Source of the DNA: Immersiella caudata
Taxonomy: Eukaryota; Ascomycota; Sordariomycetes; Sordariales; Lasiosphaeriaceae
Direction of reading: 5' to 3'
NCBI GenBank assembly: GCA_030512335.1
Contig: JAULSU010000007.1
Span: 2,294,001-2,358,000, forward strand
Length of the DNA stretch: 64,000 bases
A model generated the notes under the pieces. That model saw only the letters and a list, made by a program, of their open reading frames with translations. It was not told the DNA's origin and did not search any database. This document shows, piece after piece, positions 35,401 through 46,550 of the stretch. The translations under genes and the position numbers were made by a program. Position 1 is the stretch's first letter, and each line of letters begins with the position of its first letter.

Positions 35401-37079
35401 TGTATCCGGAATTGCCAAGCCCTTTGGCACAGACCACGGAGAGGTATTTGCGAGCCCTGTAACCGCTGTGTCCAAGGGTTTTTGGGTGGTGGGAGCAGGG
35501 GGGAGTAGTTCCGGATTCAGTGAGACCTCGGTATCGAAATATTGCGGCTCCTTCCCCAGATAGATTACCCGTACCCAGCTAGCGCGACTTTGCGCCAAAA
35601 CGGTCGAAGCGGGGCATTAGAGATACTCTGTCCCTGCTGCTCGGGAATGGCAGTGCAGGTAACACGGATTCGATTGTCACGCTCGACAAATTCGATGACT
35701 TTAAGCCCCAAAAGAGACCGATGTCGTCATTCTTCTCGCATTTCTGGAGTTATTAGTCTGTGAATGAGACAATGGGGTCTGTTCCTGGCAGCAAAAGCTG
35801 CCCTGTCAACGGGTCCCCGCTCAGGCCCCGCCGCGACTGTCCTGGACGGGTGGGGATAGTTGACCAATGAAAAACGCCGGCCCGCTTTGAGGTCTCTCCA
35901 CCATCCCAGGTGCGTGCACATGGCTCGCCCCTGCTCACCTTCATCCATCTCTCTGGCACAGGAGGTTGACCAAAGGTTCGCGAATGCTGTATCTAAGCTG
36001 CTGCCGTCAAATTGTGCGGGAGTATCGCATCTATCTGACTGCGCTGTTAATCTTGCCGTCGGGCTCGTCCGTAGGTGTGGGCTTTTTGATGTCGAGACAT
36101 CAAACTGAGATTTGACTGACTTTGTCAATTTTGGGAGGCAACGCGTGTCGCACGCAAACCGGAGTTTGAAGGGTGAAAGTCAACCGTCCAGGGCCCTACT
36201 CTCTTCCCACCCAGGCATTCCGCATCGATTTCAGAGATAAACTAGGTGGTGGGCGGAGGTGGACTGTTCGAGGCAAAATCTGAAACATCCATGCCTCCAG
36301 GCTTAGAAGAATGTTGCCTGCAATCCCTCTTCGACTTACATCACCCTGGGGTTGACTTCCAGTCTCCAGCAACTCCACAGCAAAGGCACCATCCGAACTC
36401 CGTTTACCCCTTGATTTCTAATATCAAGAGGCCAGGCGTGTTCTGGTATCTTGGTGTTGCTGCCGCGAGCCGAGCTGCCCCTGGCCAAAACCGTGCGCCT
36501 TGGCCTCCTCTCGATCTGAGAGCAACCAAGAAAGGAAACAACGCAACAAGGCCGCGGTCGAGGTCCTCCCCTCAGTTCCACACACCTACTCGGCTAGCAT
36601 CCGGGCAGCCTGACTGTGTTTCCATCACCTTCAATTTGTCCAATTCGGTCAGCCTCCAGCTGTCTTCTCAAGAACTGTGCACTAGGTGTCTGAAGATTTG
36701 ACACGCTCCAAGCGCACCTTTTGACGCTGTCGCTTGCTCTCTTCCGCCGGCTCCACCCCCCCCCCCCCCGGGCTTCAGCATCCTGAGTGGCTGCACAGTT
36801 CCGTTTGGGCTCAGTTCGCGCCCTATCAGCACTTCTGGGCCTCCCCAACTTGCCAACCGGAAGATTTGGACACACCACTTGCAGCGGACGCATTACCTCC
36901 CGCGAGCACTCAACCCAAGCATTCCAAGAATCCAACAGCCCGCATCCATTCCATTTCCTCAGGGACGCCGAAACCACGAGCAGCAGAAGTCGGAAATCAA
37001 TACTCGCCCTGACCTGTCCCGCATTTTATCACGCACGCCGCCTGTCGTGCGACCATTGCGCACCGGGCTTTTTCTGTAG
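32411..37079. other. Gene-free spacer between the MFS gene and RasGAP
   Basis: About 4.7 kb where I support no gene. Frames at 33574-34008 and 34880-35323 lack ATG starts or known motifs. A 14-bp poly-C tract lies at 36756-36769. The final part (about 36200-37079) is C/T-rich and is probably leader, with introns, of the RasGAP gene. Confidence 0.5.
36756..36769 (+). repeat. Poly-C tract (14 C)
   Basis: A run of 14 cytosines in the C/T-rich upstream region of RasGAP. Confidence 0.9.
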
Positions 37080-37388
37080 GCGCATTCCTTTTTCGAACGC
37101 CCTCCTTTGTGGCGTTCTCGGGGCGACCGTCCACTCTCGACCGCCCCGAACGCTGAGCGTGCCTCTCATCCCGCGACACCTCTCGGTCGCTTGGGCGATC
37201 CGCGACCTTCGACTTCCATCTTGTCGAGTTTGCTGACCACGAGCAGCCCCTATTTGGGTGGGGTTTCCGGCGTGAATAGTCAATCAAAACGCGAACCTGT
37301 GTCGCGACAGGAGCATCGAACACTGGCCTCAGCAGATCGAAGCGTGCTTGTTCAATCTAGCACCCCGTCTGCGTCGCTTCGAACGAAA
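37080..37388 (+). other. Candidate upstream coding exon of the RasGAP gene
   Basis: A strong splice acceptor (TTTTTCTGTAG, ending 37079) precedes a frame open to a TAA at 37389-37391. It encodes a Ser/Thr/Pro-rich stretch with LGDPRPSTSILSSLLTTSSP and YLGGVSGVNSQ. This looks like the disordered N-terminus expected before the conserved part of fungal GapA-like proteins, and it lies in the same frame as the main exon. I cannot place its donor or the true start codon, so it is not added to the CDS. Confidence 0.45.
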
Positions 37389-37517
37389 TAACCACTATCA
37401 GCGTGGCACCCATCGTCGATCTCTTTCCTGGCGCATACCGTCGTCGCGCTTCGTTCACCAAGGCCTCGGGCCTGGTCGCTTGACTACGTCCTCTCATCAT
37501 AGGCGGGACTCGTCAAC

Positions 37518-40082
37518 ATGCCCGTCATGCTTCAGACGCCATCCCGAGCCTCGACAGCGTCTTCATCCTCGTTCCAACCGCTTTCGCGCCAAAACACAAT
37601 GTCTTCATACGATGGCTCGCGCTCTGCGCGCCAGTCCAAGCGGTACTCGATGTCCGCTCTGTACATGTCCATATCAGCGAATGAGTCTGATCTCGTCATT
37701 GACGACGATCTTGCGAAAGGTACAGCTTGCGTGGCGCGCTGCGGTCTTCCATGCTGACTGTTGTGGATAGCCCAGAAGGTTCTGCGAGAACTCAAGGCGA
37801 AGATCTCGTCGCAGTCCAAGAAGAACTTCGTCCTCGAAAAGGATGTGCGGTACCTGGATTCGCGCATTGCGCTCCTGATTCAAAACCGCATGGCGCTGGA
37901 GGAGGTGAGTGTTCGTTCAATACCCGAGACTACCTCTCTCTGACATCTTTGCCTCGTAGCAAAACGAAGTTGCAAGCCACCTTGAAGATGCGACCGAAAT
38001 GCAGGAGGGCGCATTTCCCAACGACGATAAAACACAGCGATACGGAAACTTGCTCTTCCTTTTACAGTCCGAACCCCGGCATATCGCGCACCTCTGCCGG
38101 CTTGTCTCAATGGCTGAGATCGATTCGCTCCTGCAGACAGTCATGTTTACCATCTATGGAAACCAGTACGAGAGTCGCGAAGAACACTTGCTCTTGACAA
38201 TGTTTCAGGTCAGTCTCCATGCCTCCACTCGTCGACTCCAGTGTGTGCTGACGCCAACCTTTGATTAGTCTGTTCTCACGTACCAATTCGACAATACGCC
38301 CGAGTACTCTTCACTTCTCCGCGCTAACACGCCCGTTTCGAGAATGATGACCACCTACACCAGGAGAGGCCCCGGCCAGAGCTTCTTGAAATCGGTCCTG
38401 GCGGATAGAATCAACAGCCTAATCGAGTTGAAAGATCTGGACTTGGAGATCAACCCTCTCAAGGTGTACGAGCGCATGTGCGAACAAATCGAGGAGGATA
38501 CCGGCAGTCTTCCTGCGTCCCTTCCCAAGGGAATCACTGCCGAGCAAGCCGCTGAGAATCCACAGGTGCAGGCGATCATCGAGCCTAGGCTGACGATGTT
38601 GACTGAGATTGCTAATGGCTTTCTCACGACAATCATCGACGGGCTGGAGGAAGCTCCATACGGCATACGATGGATCTGCAAGCAAATTCGGAGCCTGACG
38701 AAGAGGAAGTATCCAGATGCCAATGACCAGGCTATATGCACCTTGATTGGCGGCTTCTTCTTCCTGCGGTTCATCAATCCCGCCATCGTCACCCCCAAGT
38801 CGTACATGCTCATTGATGGTACACCGGCAGACCGGCCTCGACGAACGTTGACACTCATTGCGAAGATGCTGCAAAACCTTGCGAACAAGCCATCGTATGC
38901 AAAGGAACCGTACATGGCGAAGCTCCAGCCATTCATTCAGGGGAACAAGGACCGTGTCAACAAGTTCATGCTTGACCTGTGCGAGGTCCAGGACTTTTAC
39001 GAGAGCCTTGAGATGGACAACTACGTTGCGCTTTCCAAGAAGGACCTGGAGCTCTCCATCACCCTCAACGAAATATACGCCATGCACGCGCTCATCGAGA
39101 AGCATAACGGGGAGCTTTGCAAAGACGAAAACTCACATCTCTCAATCATCATGTCCGAGTTGGGCGCCGCGCCCGCTCAAGTCCCACGGAAGGAGAACAG
39201 AGTGGTTAACCTCCCCCTATTCAGCAGATGGGAGACGGCGATCGACGACTTGACGGCTGCTCTGGATATTACTCAAGAAGAGGTTTTCTTCATGGAGGCC
39301 AAGTCAATCTTTGTCCAGATTCTGCGTACTATCCCGCCCACTTCCTCAGTGGCCAAACGCCCCCTGCGGCTTGAGCGCATTGCAGATGCAGCTGCTACAT
39401 CTAAGAACGAAGTGGTCATGGTGCGCAAAGGCATCAGGGCAATCGAGCTGCTGGACCAACTGAGGGAAATGAAAGTCATCGATAAGAGCGACCAATTTGC
39501 CCTGCTGCGGGACGAGGTCGAGCAGGAGCTTCAACATCTTGGCTCTCTCAAAGAAGGCGTTCTCACCGAGACGGAGAAGCTTGAGGAGGTCTACAAGACA
39601 ATTCGTGACCACAACACATATCTCGTCGGTCAGCTGGAGACCTACAAGAGTTACTTGCACAATGTCCGGAGCCAGAGCGAAGGCACACGAAGAAAGCAAC
39701 AGAAGCAACAGGTCCTCGGGCCCTACAAGTTCACACACCAGCAGCTTGAGAAGGAAGGCGTGATTCAGAGGAGCAATGTGCCGGACAATAGGAGAGCCAA
39801 CATATACTTCAACTTTACGAGCCCCCTTCCCGGCACATTTGTCATATCCCTTCACTACAAGGGTAGGTACTACATTTATCCAGGTGGTGTTTGGCACTAA
39901 AGCTGATAATGCCGTCTCCAGGTCGAAACCGAGGTCTCCTAGAGTTAGACCTTAAGTTGGACGATCTTCTCGAGATGCAGAAAGATGGCCAGGACGATCT
40001 TGATCTCGAATATGTTCAGTTCAACGTCCCCAAGGTCCTCGCCCTGCTTAACAAACGTTTCGCTAGAAAGAAGGGGTGGTAG
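37518..40082 (+). CDS. gapA: Ras GTPase-activating protein, fungal GapA/Sar1 type
   Basis: It stimulates GTP hydrolysis on Ras and restrains growth and polarity signalling. Exons: 37518-37719, 37771-37904, 37960-38208, 38269-39862 and 39922-40082, 779 aa as modelled from the first ATG. The N-terminus is Ser-rich; a coiled coil follows (ELKAKISSQSKKNFVLEKDV, YLDSRIALLIQNRMALEE). The RasGAP domain spans about residues 140-420, with the arginine-finger loop SLLRANTPVSRM and the FLR motif FFFLRFINPAIVTPKSYM. The IQGAP-like RasGAP C-terminal domain lies at about 560-720. The protein ends FNVPKVLALLNKRFARKKGW. All four introns are short and frame-perfect. The true N-terminus probably lies in upstream exons (see 37080-37388). 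It lacks calponin-homology and IQ motifs in what I can see, so it is a GAP rather than a full IQGAP. Confidence 0.92.
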
Positions 40083-41383
40083 ACACACTGCTCGATATGG
40101 TCTTGTCTCCCATGACGCAATTTTTCTCTTTCACCTAAGCAAGACCGGAAGCCGGAGTTTGGAGTTCTCGTTTGCCCACAGATCGGACCTTGATACCACT
40201 GTCGCTTGCTATTTCACATTGCCGTGTCGACCGGTATGCGTCTCTTGTGCTCGATTTCAGCGACTGTCTCAACCCCGGCGTTGCATTTTGAGCCGTATTG
40301 TCCCAGGGTTTATCTCGCTTCCACTACGGGCTTTCGGACGCCAAGACGGGCATGTCGGTATGTTATATACGCTTTGGAGGGCGAACTACCTTGCTTGTCC
40401 TGCTTTTTGGGTTTGCATTTTGCTTTCGGATCGCAGGAAACAGCCCTTCGGGAACAGCTTTCGTTCGAGCTTTGACGAACACCTATGATATACAGCCAAA
40501 GCGCACATTTCCCCGCCAGATAGCGGGTGGAGAGTGTGGCTTGTGGTCAGCAGCCGTGGATAAGATCGACTGCGACATAATATAATGCCCGTCTGTGCGT
40601 CGGACGTGTTGAAAGAGACAGTGAAGGGGGAGCAGCGAGTCTTGTGCAAGACGGGTTTCAGGGGGGAGAAAACATGCAGATGCGGTCTGGTTAGCTCAGG
40701 AAAAGGTCGACGATATACGACGAACAGGAGGGTACGATAGGGATAAGCAATGTGATGCGGAAGAGGGCCATGATGGGGTGGGGATAAGGTCAGAGTGGAG
40801 GTTGGAGTTTCCTTCGGCTGGTCCGGTTGCGACTGGTTTCTTTCCTTTGTCTCGTCATTTTTATCTTATTTTTTCCTATCTTTAAAGGCGGAAGGGGGAG
40901 CGTTCTCCTCGTAACGAGCCGGAGGTCCTGTTTCATACAGCCGAGTATTTTCTTACCCACGTGTTTGTTTCTCGCTCTCATTAAGGACCATAACCTGTAA
41001 ATGTTGTGGCCGGTGGCATTTTGACCAGAGGCAGGATGAATGAGATAGGATGATGAATGGACCATATTTCAGCGGAAGCAGCGAATGGCTCCTGGCATAG
41101 CTAACAGCCTGATCCATTGCAGCCGCCGGAGTTGGCACCATGAGGCACTTGAAACGGCTTGTGTTGTCCTGCTTAATTTCGAGTCATTGGATGTGTTGAG
41201 GCATGGCGCTGATTTGGCAACTGAGATCCAGCAATCCTAACGTCACCCAATGCAAACGACTAACCGCCAAGGTTGCATGTCAGAATGTAGGGGCAAGAAA
41301 AGAGAATAGCACGAAACTGGCACTGTCTGTGTATCTATCTCAGGGCTTCAGGCCAAGTTAATAAAAAGCACCAAAAAAGAAGC
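40083..41383. other. Intergenic: RasGAP 3' region
   Basis: About 1.3 kb with no supported gene between RasGAP and the tRNA-Lys repeat. Confidence 0.55.
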
Positions 41384-41501
41384 TTGCGACGGGAATTGAG
41401 CCCGACGTGGGGGTCGAACCCACAACCTTGAGATGATCACGTGAATCTTAAGAGTCTCACGCTCTACCGATTGAGCTAGCCGGGCGGCTAGGTTCATCGC
41501 T
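41384..41501 (-). repeat. Inverted copy of a 118-bp repeat carrying tRNA-Lys
   Basis: The minus strand here is identical, base for base, to the plus strand at 48001-48118. The identity runs 16 bp upstream and 15 bp downstream of the tRNA and then stops abruptly on both sides, so it is a recent duplication or a conversion tract. Confidence 0.95.
41399..41485 (-). tRNA. tRNA-Lys (anticodon CTT) with 14-nt intron, copy 1
   Basis: 87 nt including the intron. The acceptor stem GCCCGGC/GTCGGGC has one G-T pair; the discriminator is T. Anticodon stem TGAGA/TCTCA encloses loop CTCTTAA after removing a 14-nt intron (41435-41448) following position 37. The anticodon is at 41450-41452. The T arm is GTGGG-TTCGACC-CCCAC. 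An A6 tract at 41373-41378 gives T6 on the transcribed strand as terminator. Confidence 0.95.
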
Positions 41502-42004
41502 GATTGACAATGCAGCCAGGACTTACAGTCTATAATTCTCGCTCTCTTGTGCAACGACTCACAAGTTAATGGTGCTCAGCGCAACCCCTTGCTGGTTGGA
41601 GGTGTGTCATTGTGGCGAGTTTATTGGTTACCGACAGCTGCAACCGAGACACCAGTGATTGCATTGCATTGCTCACAAAGGGGATGTCGATATCATCCCA
41701 TCTCCCGATTCTCCCCAGACATTATGGATTTCTGAATTCTTCGTCCTCGGAGCCTCTGTCCATATCGAAAACCAGCCCACAAAGGCGCTACTGCCTGATT
41801 CAGGCATTCCAGATGCCTCTGTCCTTGCACTCTGCTCTCGAACGGTTCCGCAATCGAAGCCCGTCCTGCTCCTCACCATGGGAATCACGCGAGTACGGTG
41901 TCCGCCTCGACGTCCCTAGTATCCAGCGCCGGCAATCCTCGGGTGGCGGTCGCTGCTAGGAGAGATATCCTTTCGGAGTCCCCTTAAGGATCAACGTGTA
42001 TCCC

Positions 42005-42312
42005 GAAACCACCCTTTGTCAACCAGGTTGCGCTTGAACTTTGCAGTCTCTAGTAACCCGGACAGACCATGTGGCATCGCCGGACCTCGCGGCGAGGGCG
42101 TGATTGAGTTGCGGAAAGGGGCGTGGTCTCCCATCTTCAAGGTACATATTTATATCCACACGAAATCTTTTGGACAGACCAGATTCGCGTGAACTTTACA
42201 GTCTCCGTGATCCTGGTTTCACCGTGGCACCCCGGCGAGCTCGTGGTGGGCCCTTACTTTTGAGCTGCGGGAAGAGATGTGGCGTGATATCTTCAAAGGT
42301 AATCATGTCCAC
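42005..42312 (+). repeat. Degenerate tandem duplication, two units of about 155 bp
   Basis: Unit 1 (about 42005-42159) and unit 2 (about 42162-42312) align by eye through TTGAACTTTGCAGTCTC versus GTGAACTTTACAGTCTC, then TGTGGCAtCGCCGG versus CGTGGCACCCCGG. They continue through GAGTTGCGGAAAGGGGCGTGG versus GAGCTGCGGGAAGAGATGTGG and ATCTTCAAGGTACAT versus ATCTTCAAAGGTAATCAT. Identity is roughly two thirds, with small indels. I recognise no family. Confidence 0.6.
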
Positions 42313-42502
42313 AAAGTCAACTCTCTTAAACGAGCTGCGAAGTTGTCACACGGGTCTACGCCACCTTGGTATAAATGGGGTGATGCCCCCAAGACCGCAG
42401 CCCAATTATCTTCCTCCAAACAAACACACGCCTTTTTCAGGTCGTGTATTCCCGATCTCTGTCCACCATTCCTCCCCCGCCGACGAGGCTCACGAAAAAC
42501 CC

Positions 42503-43584
42503 TCAGGATAACTCGTCCATCACCTGAAACAATCTAGTGTTCTTCACCAGACACGTCTCAGCAGACTGGCATCCCAACGCTGCGCGGACCTGTTCGGTGT
42601 CGACATGCCTCACTTTATGAAGTTCCTTCAGTATCGACACTGCTTCCTCGCAGGATGTTTCAAGCGACGTCGATGTCGATTTCTCCCGACATTGGCCTTC
42701 CTTCCCCTCCACCTCTTCGTCTGCACAGCATCCTTCCTTCCCAAACCCCCGACACCTGTCTTGTTTCCTCTCCTCCGCTGACTCCCTTTCCCCAGTGATT
42801 TCACACTCTCTGTCTAACCCAACAACCCCCATTTGCACCACCTGTGGTGGATTGCCGCAACACCCTGGGAGGTCACTACAACTTGGTACCACAGCTGGTC
42901 TCTCAGACCTCATGACGCCCTGCACAGCGACCCCACTCTGAACTCCCACTACAACTTCCCTCCCACCATCTCCTTCACCCCTCCCCAGTCTTGGATCAAG
43001 CTCTTCCCCGCTCTCACTGACACTGACCCCCATCATCTCCCTTCCCACCATAGCGCTTTCCCCCTTCGCCCCCGCTCCCTCAACTTCGCCCCTCCTATCT
43101 CCTCCCACCTCACCCCCCACCCCCTTCACCACATCCTCCCTCGCCTCCACCCCCCCACCCGCATCCTCCCCACTTCGAAACTCCTCTCCAACTGCGCAAA
43201 CACACCTCCCAAGCAACTCCCTCAGCTTCCGATTCTCCTCAACCACCTTTCGAGCAGCAAGCTGCATGGCCTCAGTGGCATGAGCATCCCGCCGCTCATA
43301 CTCTGCCACCCGACGCTGGAGATCCTCAACCAGCTCTCTGCGCCGCGCGCGAGAGCGACGTTGCGATTCGCGGTTTTGAAGGATTGTATTGTCTGTTTTG
43401 GTCTGGTTGTGGCTGGGTTAGTGAGACCTTTGGTGTGGGGGTGTGAGGTGAAGGAGCAGGGAATAAAGGGGGGAATGAGGTGAGGTGAGGTGTGTGGATC
43501 CGGTCGATGAGTGCGCGGAGAGGTCAAACCCTAGAGGGGCGCTTTGAGGATTGCCCTAGGGAGATATCGTACCTTTCGCGGCAT
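42503..43584 (-). CDS. bZIP transcription factor with C-terminal Cys/LFQ motif
   Basis: A nuclear DNA-binding dimer of the fungal bZIP class. The basic region NRESQRRSRARRRELVEDLQ lies at the start of the long exon and leads straight into a leucine-zipper-like helix (RRVAEYERRDAHATEAMQLA, RKVVEENRKLRELLGRC). A TAA stands just upstream in frame, so an intron is required. The best model is a 12-nt first exon (43573-43584, MPRK), a 170-nt intron with GTACGA donor, CTAAC branch point and ACCAG acceptor, and exon 42503-43402, giving 303 aa. The Gly/Glu-rich middle is low complexity. The C-terminus (SCEEAVSILKELHK, LGCQSAETCLVKNTRLFQVM) matches the conserved tail of this family. It lies just downstream of, and on the same strand as, phosphoketolase. 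Confidence 0.82.
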
Positions 43585-44037
43585 TTTATGCTTTATCGCG
43601 TTATCGAAAACTATTATCAGCTTTTTGTCGGAGCATCCTAGAGATCAGTGTGATGAGGCTGAAGTTGAGTTGCGGAGGTGTCGTGTCGCACGAGCAATCT
43701 CGGGAGAGAGAAGGTTAGAGTTGAGGTCAGGCCATGGGGCTGGCCGCTGGAAAAGACGCCACCGCGCTGTAATTGGCCGACAAATCCCCCTAAATCATTC
43801 AGCCCAAACTTCACCTTAGAAACCACCCCCGATTTGAGCCCCAGCAACGATAGGTAAGCAACTGTATGGAGGTTCTTGGGATAGATTGCTGCTTCTTTAT
43901 TCCTTTAAATAATCTTTTATCGCGAGGATAACCCAAATCCGAATCCGAATAATCTTTTGAAGAGATGTCCCAACTCCAGCTGCCTACATATCGCCATTCC
44001 CTTCCGTGGGGCCTGCCATCCCAACCCAAAGGAAATT
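43585..44037. other. Intergenic: bZIP upstream region and phosphoketolase 3' region
   Basis: About 450 bp with no gene; it must hold the bZIP promoter and the phosphoketolase terminator. Confidence 0.5.
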
Positions 44038-46550
44038 CTAAGACGAAAGTTTTGACGCAGTCAACTTGCTCAGTCTATCATGCGGCCACATCCAGTTCTT
44101 GAGAAACGGTGGGTCAATGCCAATCTCGAACGCCTCGTTCCTTGCCTTCAGTTGCTCATTGCGCAAAGTCTCGCGCGCTGCCGAGCCACGGTTGCCCAGA
44201 TGCGGCATCCGATCAATGGCATCGATCGCCAGGCTAAACCGATCCGTCTGGTTACGGATGGCCAGCTCAAGCGGTGTGTCGATGTTTCCCTTTTCCTTGT
44301 ATCCACGAACATGAATATTCTGCGACCCCGGTCGCTTGTAAGTCAAGCGATGAACCAGCCAGGGGTAGCTGTGGAAGTTAAAGATGACTGGCTTGTTTGC
44401 TGTGAAGATGGACGACCACTCGCTGTTGTTGAGTCCGTGGGGGTGGTCCTCGTGTGAGATGAGCTTGAAGAGATCCACCACGTTGACACAGCGGATCTTG
44501 AGCTCGGGGAAGTGCTGCAGCAACAGGTCGATGGCAGCTAGAGATTCGTGTGTGGGAATGTCACCGCAGGAAGCCATGACGAGGTCGGGCTCCTCGCCGA
44601 GATCTGTGCTGAATTGTGGCCAGATACCAATGCCCTTGGTGCAGTGAATGATAGCCTCGTCCATCGAGAGGTACTGCAGATGCTCTTGCTTGTCTGCCAC
44701 GATGACGTTGACATAATTCGACGAGCGAAGGCAATGGTCGACGCAGGAAAGAAGGCAATTTCCATCCGGGGGCAGGTATATCCTGACCACCTCAGGGCTC
44801 TTGTTCGCGACGACGTCGAGGAAACCAGGATCCTGGTGTGTAAACCCGTTATGATCCTGGCGCCAGACAACAGCAGTCAGAAGAATGTTGAGAGAGGCAA
44901 CCTTGTTTCTCCACTCAACCTCTAGACACTTCTCGAGCCACTTGCAGTGCTAAGGGAACATTAGCAGTGATCAAGCTAGTACATGGAATGTAAACGCACC
45001 TGGTTGACCATGGAGTCGATGACATGGATGAAAGGCTCGTAGGAGTTCAGAAGGCCGTGCCGGCCACTCAGGATATAGCCTTCCAGCCAGCCCTCGCACG
45101 TGTGTTCCGAGAGCATTTCCATAACTCGGCCCTCCATGGACAAGTTCCCGCCATCTTCATCCTCAGCGAAGTATTCGCCCATCCAAACCTTCTTACCAGC
45201 TTGGTACACCTTGGCTAGCTTATTGGATTCCGTCTCATCAGGGCCAAATAGGCGGAAGCTCTTCGGATTGGCCGCAATGACGTCCCGGAGAAGGCCGGCC
45301 ATGTTAGTCATGCTTTCGGCCATTGTCGCTCCGGGCTTGTTGACCTCGAGAGCGTATTCGCGGAAGTCGGGCATCCGGAGCGGTCTCCTGTTGACTCCAC
45401 CGTTGGCGACGGGGTTTGCGCTCATCCGCCGGGAGCCCTTGGGGCAGAGGGCGTTCTTCAGCTCCCCGCTAATCTTGCCGTCAGCAAAGAGACGTTCGGG
45501 CTCGTAGCTTCGCATCCACTTCTCTAGAAGTTTGAGGTGGTCGGGATTCTCGTGGACATCGGTGATGGGGACTTGGTGTGCACGCCAAAAACCCTCCAGA
45601 TACTTGTCGTCGACTTTTCGTGGACCCGTCCAGCCCTTGGGCGTTCTCAGAATTATGACTGGCCAGATGGGGCGGAACGCCTTGCCAGAGTCTCGAGCCT
45701 GCTCTTGGAACTTGCGAATCTCCAAGACACAGTGCTCAAGAGTGGCGGCCATTGCCTGGTGCATGGACTCGACATCATTGCCTTCCACAAAGTAGGGTTG
45801 GTATCCGTAGCCCAGGAAGAGATTCTCGAGTTCTTTGTGGCTGATGCGAGCCAGAATTGTCGGGTTGTTGATCTTGTAGCCGTTAAGGTGCAGCACTGGC
45901 AAGACCGCACCGTCGGTGATGGGATTCAAGAACTTCGTGCTATGCCATGATGTAGCTAGTGGACCCGTCTCGGCTTCGCCATCGCCAACCATGGTAACGG
46001 CGATGAGGTTGGGGTGGTCAAAAACGGCTCCAAAGGCATGGGATATTGAGTAGCCGAGCTCGCCGCCCTCGTGAATACTACCGGGTGTCTCCGGTGTTGC
46101 GTGTGATCCGATTCCGCCTGGGAACGAAAACTGCTTGAAGAACTTCTGCATGCCCTCCTCGTCCTCCGAGGTCTCGGGGTAGACCTCAGAATATGTGCCT
46201 TCCAGGTAGGCCTGCGAGAGGACAGCTGGAGCGCCATGGCCGGGTCCTGATATAAAGATGGCATCGAGATCGTACTTGGTGATCAGTCGGTTGAAATGCA
46301 TATAGGTGAAGATTTGTCCGGGCGCCGAACCGAAATGCCCAAGCAGGCGGGCCTTCAGGTGCTCCTTCTTCAAAGGCTCTCTCAAGAGCGGGTTCTGCCG
46401 GAGGTAAATCATCCCGAGGCTGAGATAGAGACTAGCCTTGAAGAAATCATTGTACTTTTCGACTTCTTCCTTCGTCAGCGGTGTTTCCTTGATGGTAGAA
46501 CGAGCAGGCCCATATGGGCTGATGCTCTCCAACTCTTGCGAGCTGTTCAT
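44038..46550 (-). CDS. Phosphoketolase (xylulose-5-phosphate/fructose-6-phosphate)
   Basis: A cytosolic thiamine-diphosphate enzyme that cleaves xylulose-5-P (and often fructose-6-P) with phosphate to acetyl-phosphate plus glyceraldehyde-3-P or erythrose-4-P. Exons 45000-46550 and 44038-44949 give 820 aa, normal for fungal forms. I start at the ATG at 46548-46550 (MNSSQELESISPYGP); the open frame above it is leader. XFP_N holds GHFGSAPGQ, ISGPGHGAP, EGGELGYS and the ThDP/Mg motif VGDGEAETG. The middle domain contains ILRTPKGWTGP, RLFGPDETESNK, ILSGRHGLLNSYEPF and ITAVVWR-like LLTAVVWRQDHNGFTHQDPG. XFP_C holds MASCGDIPTHE and NFHSYPWLVHRLTYKR. The intron (GTGCGT to CTTAG) is 50 nt and phase 0. 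Confidence 0.96.
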
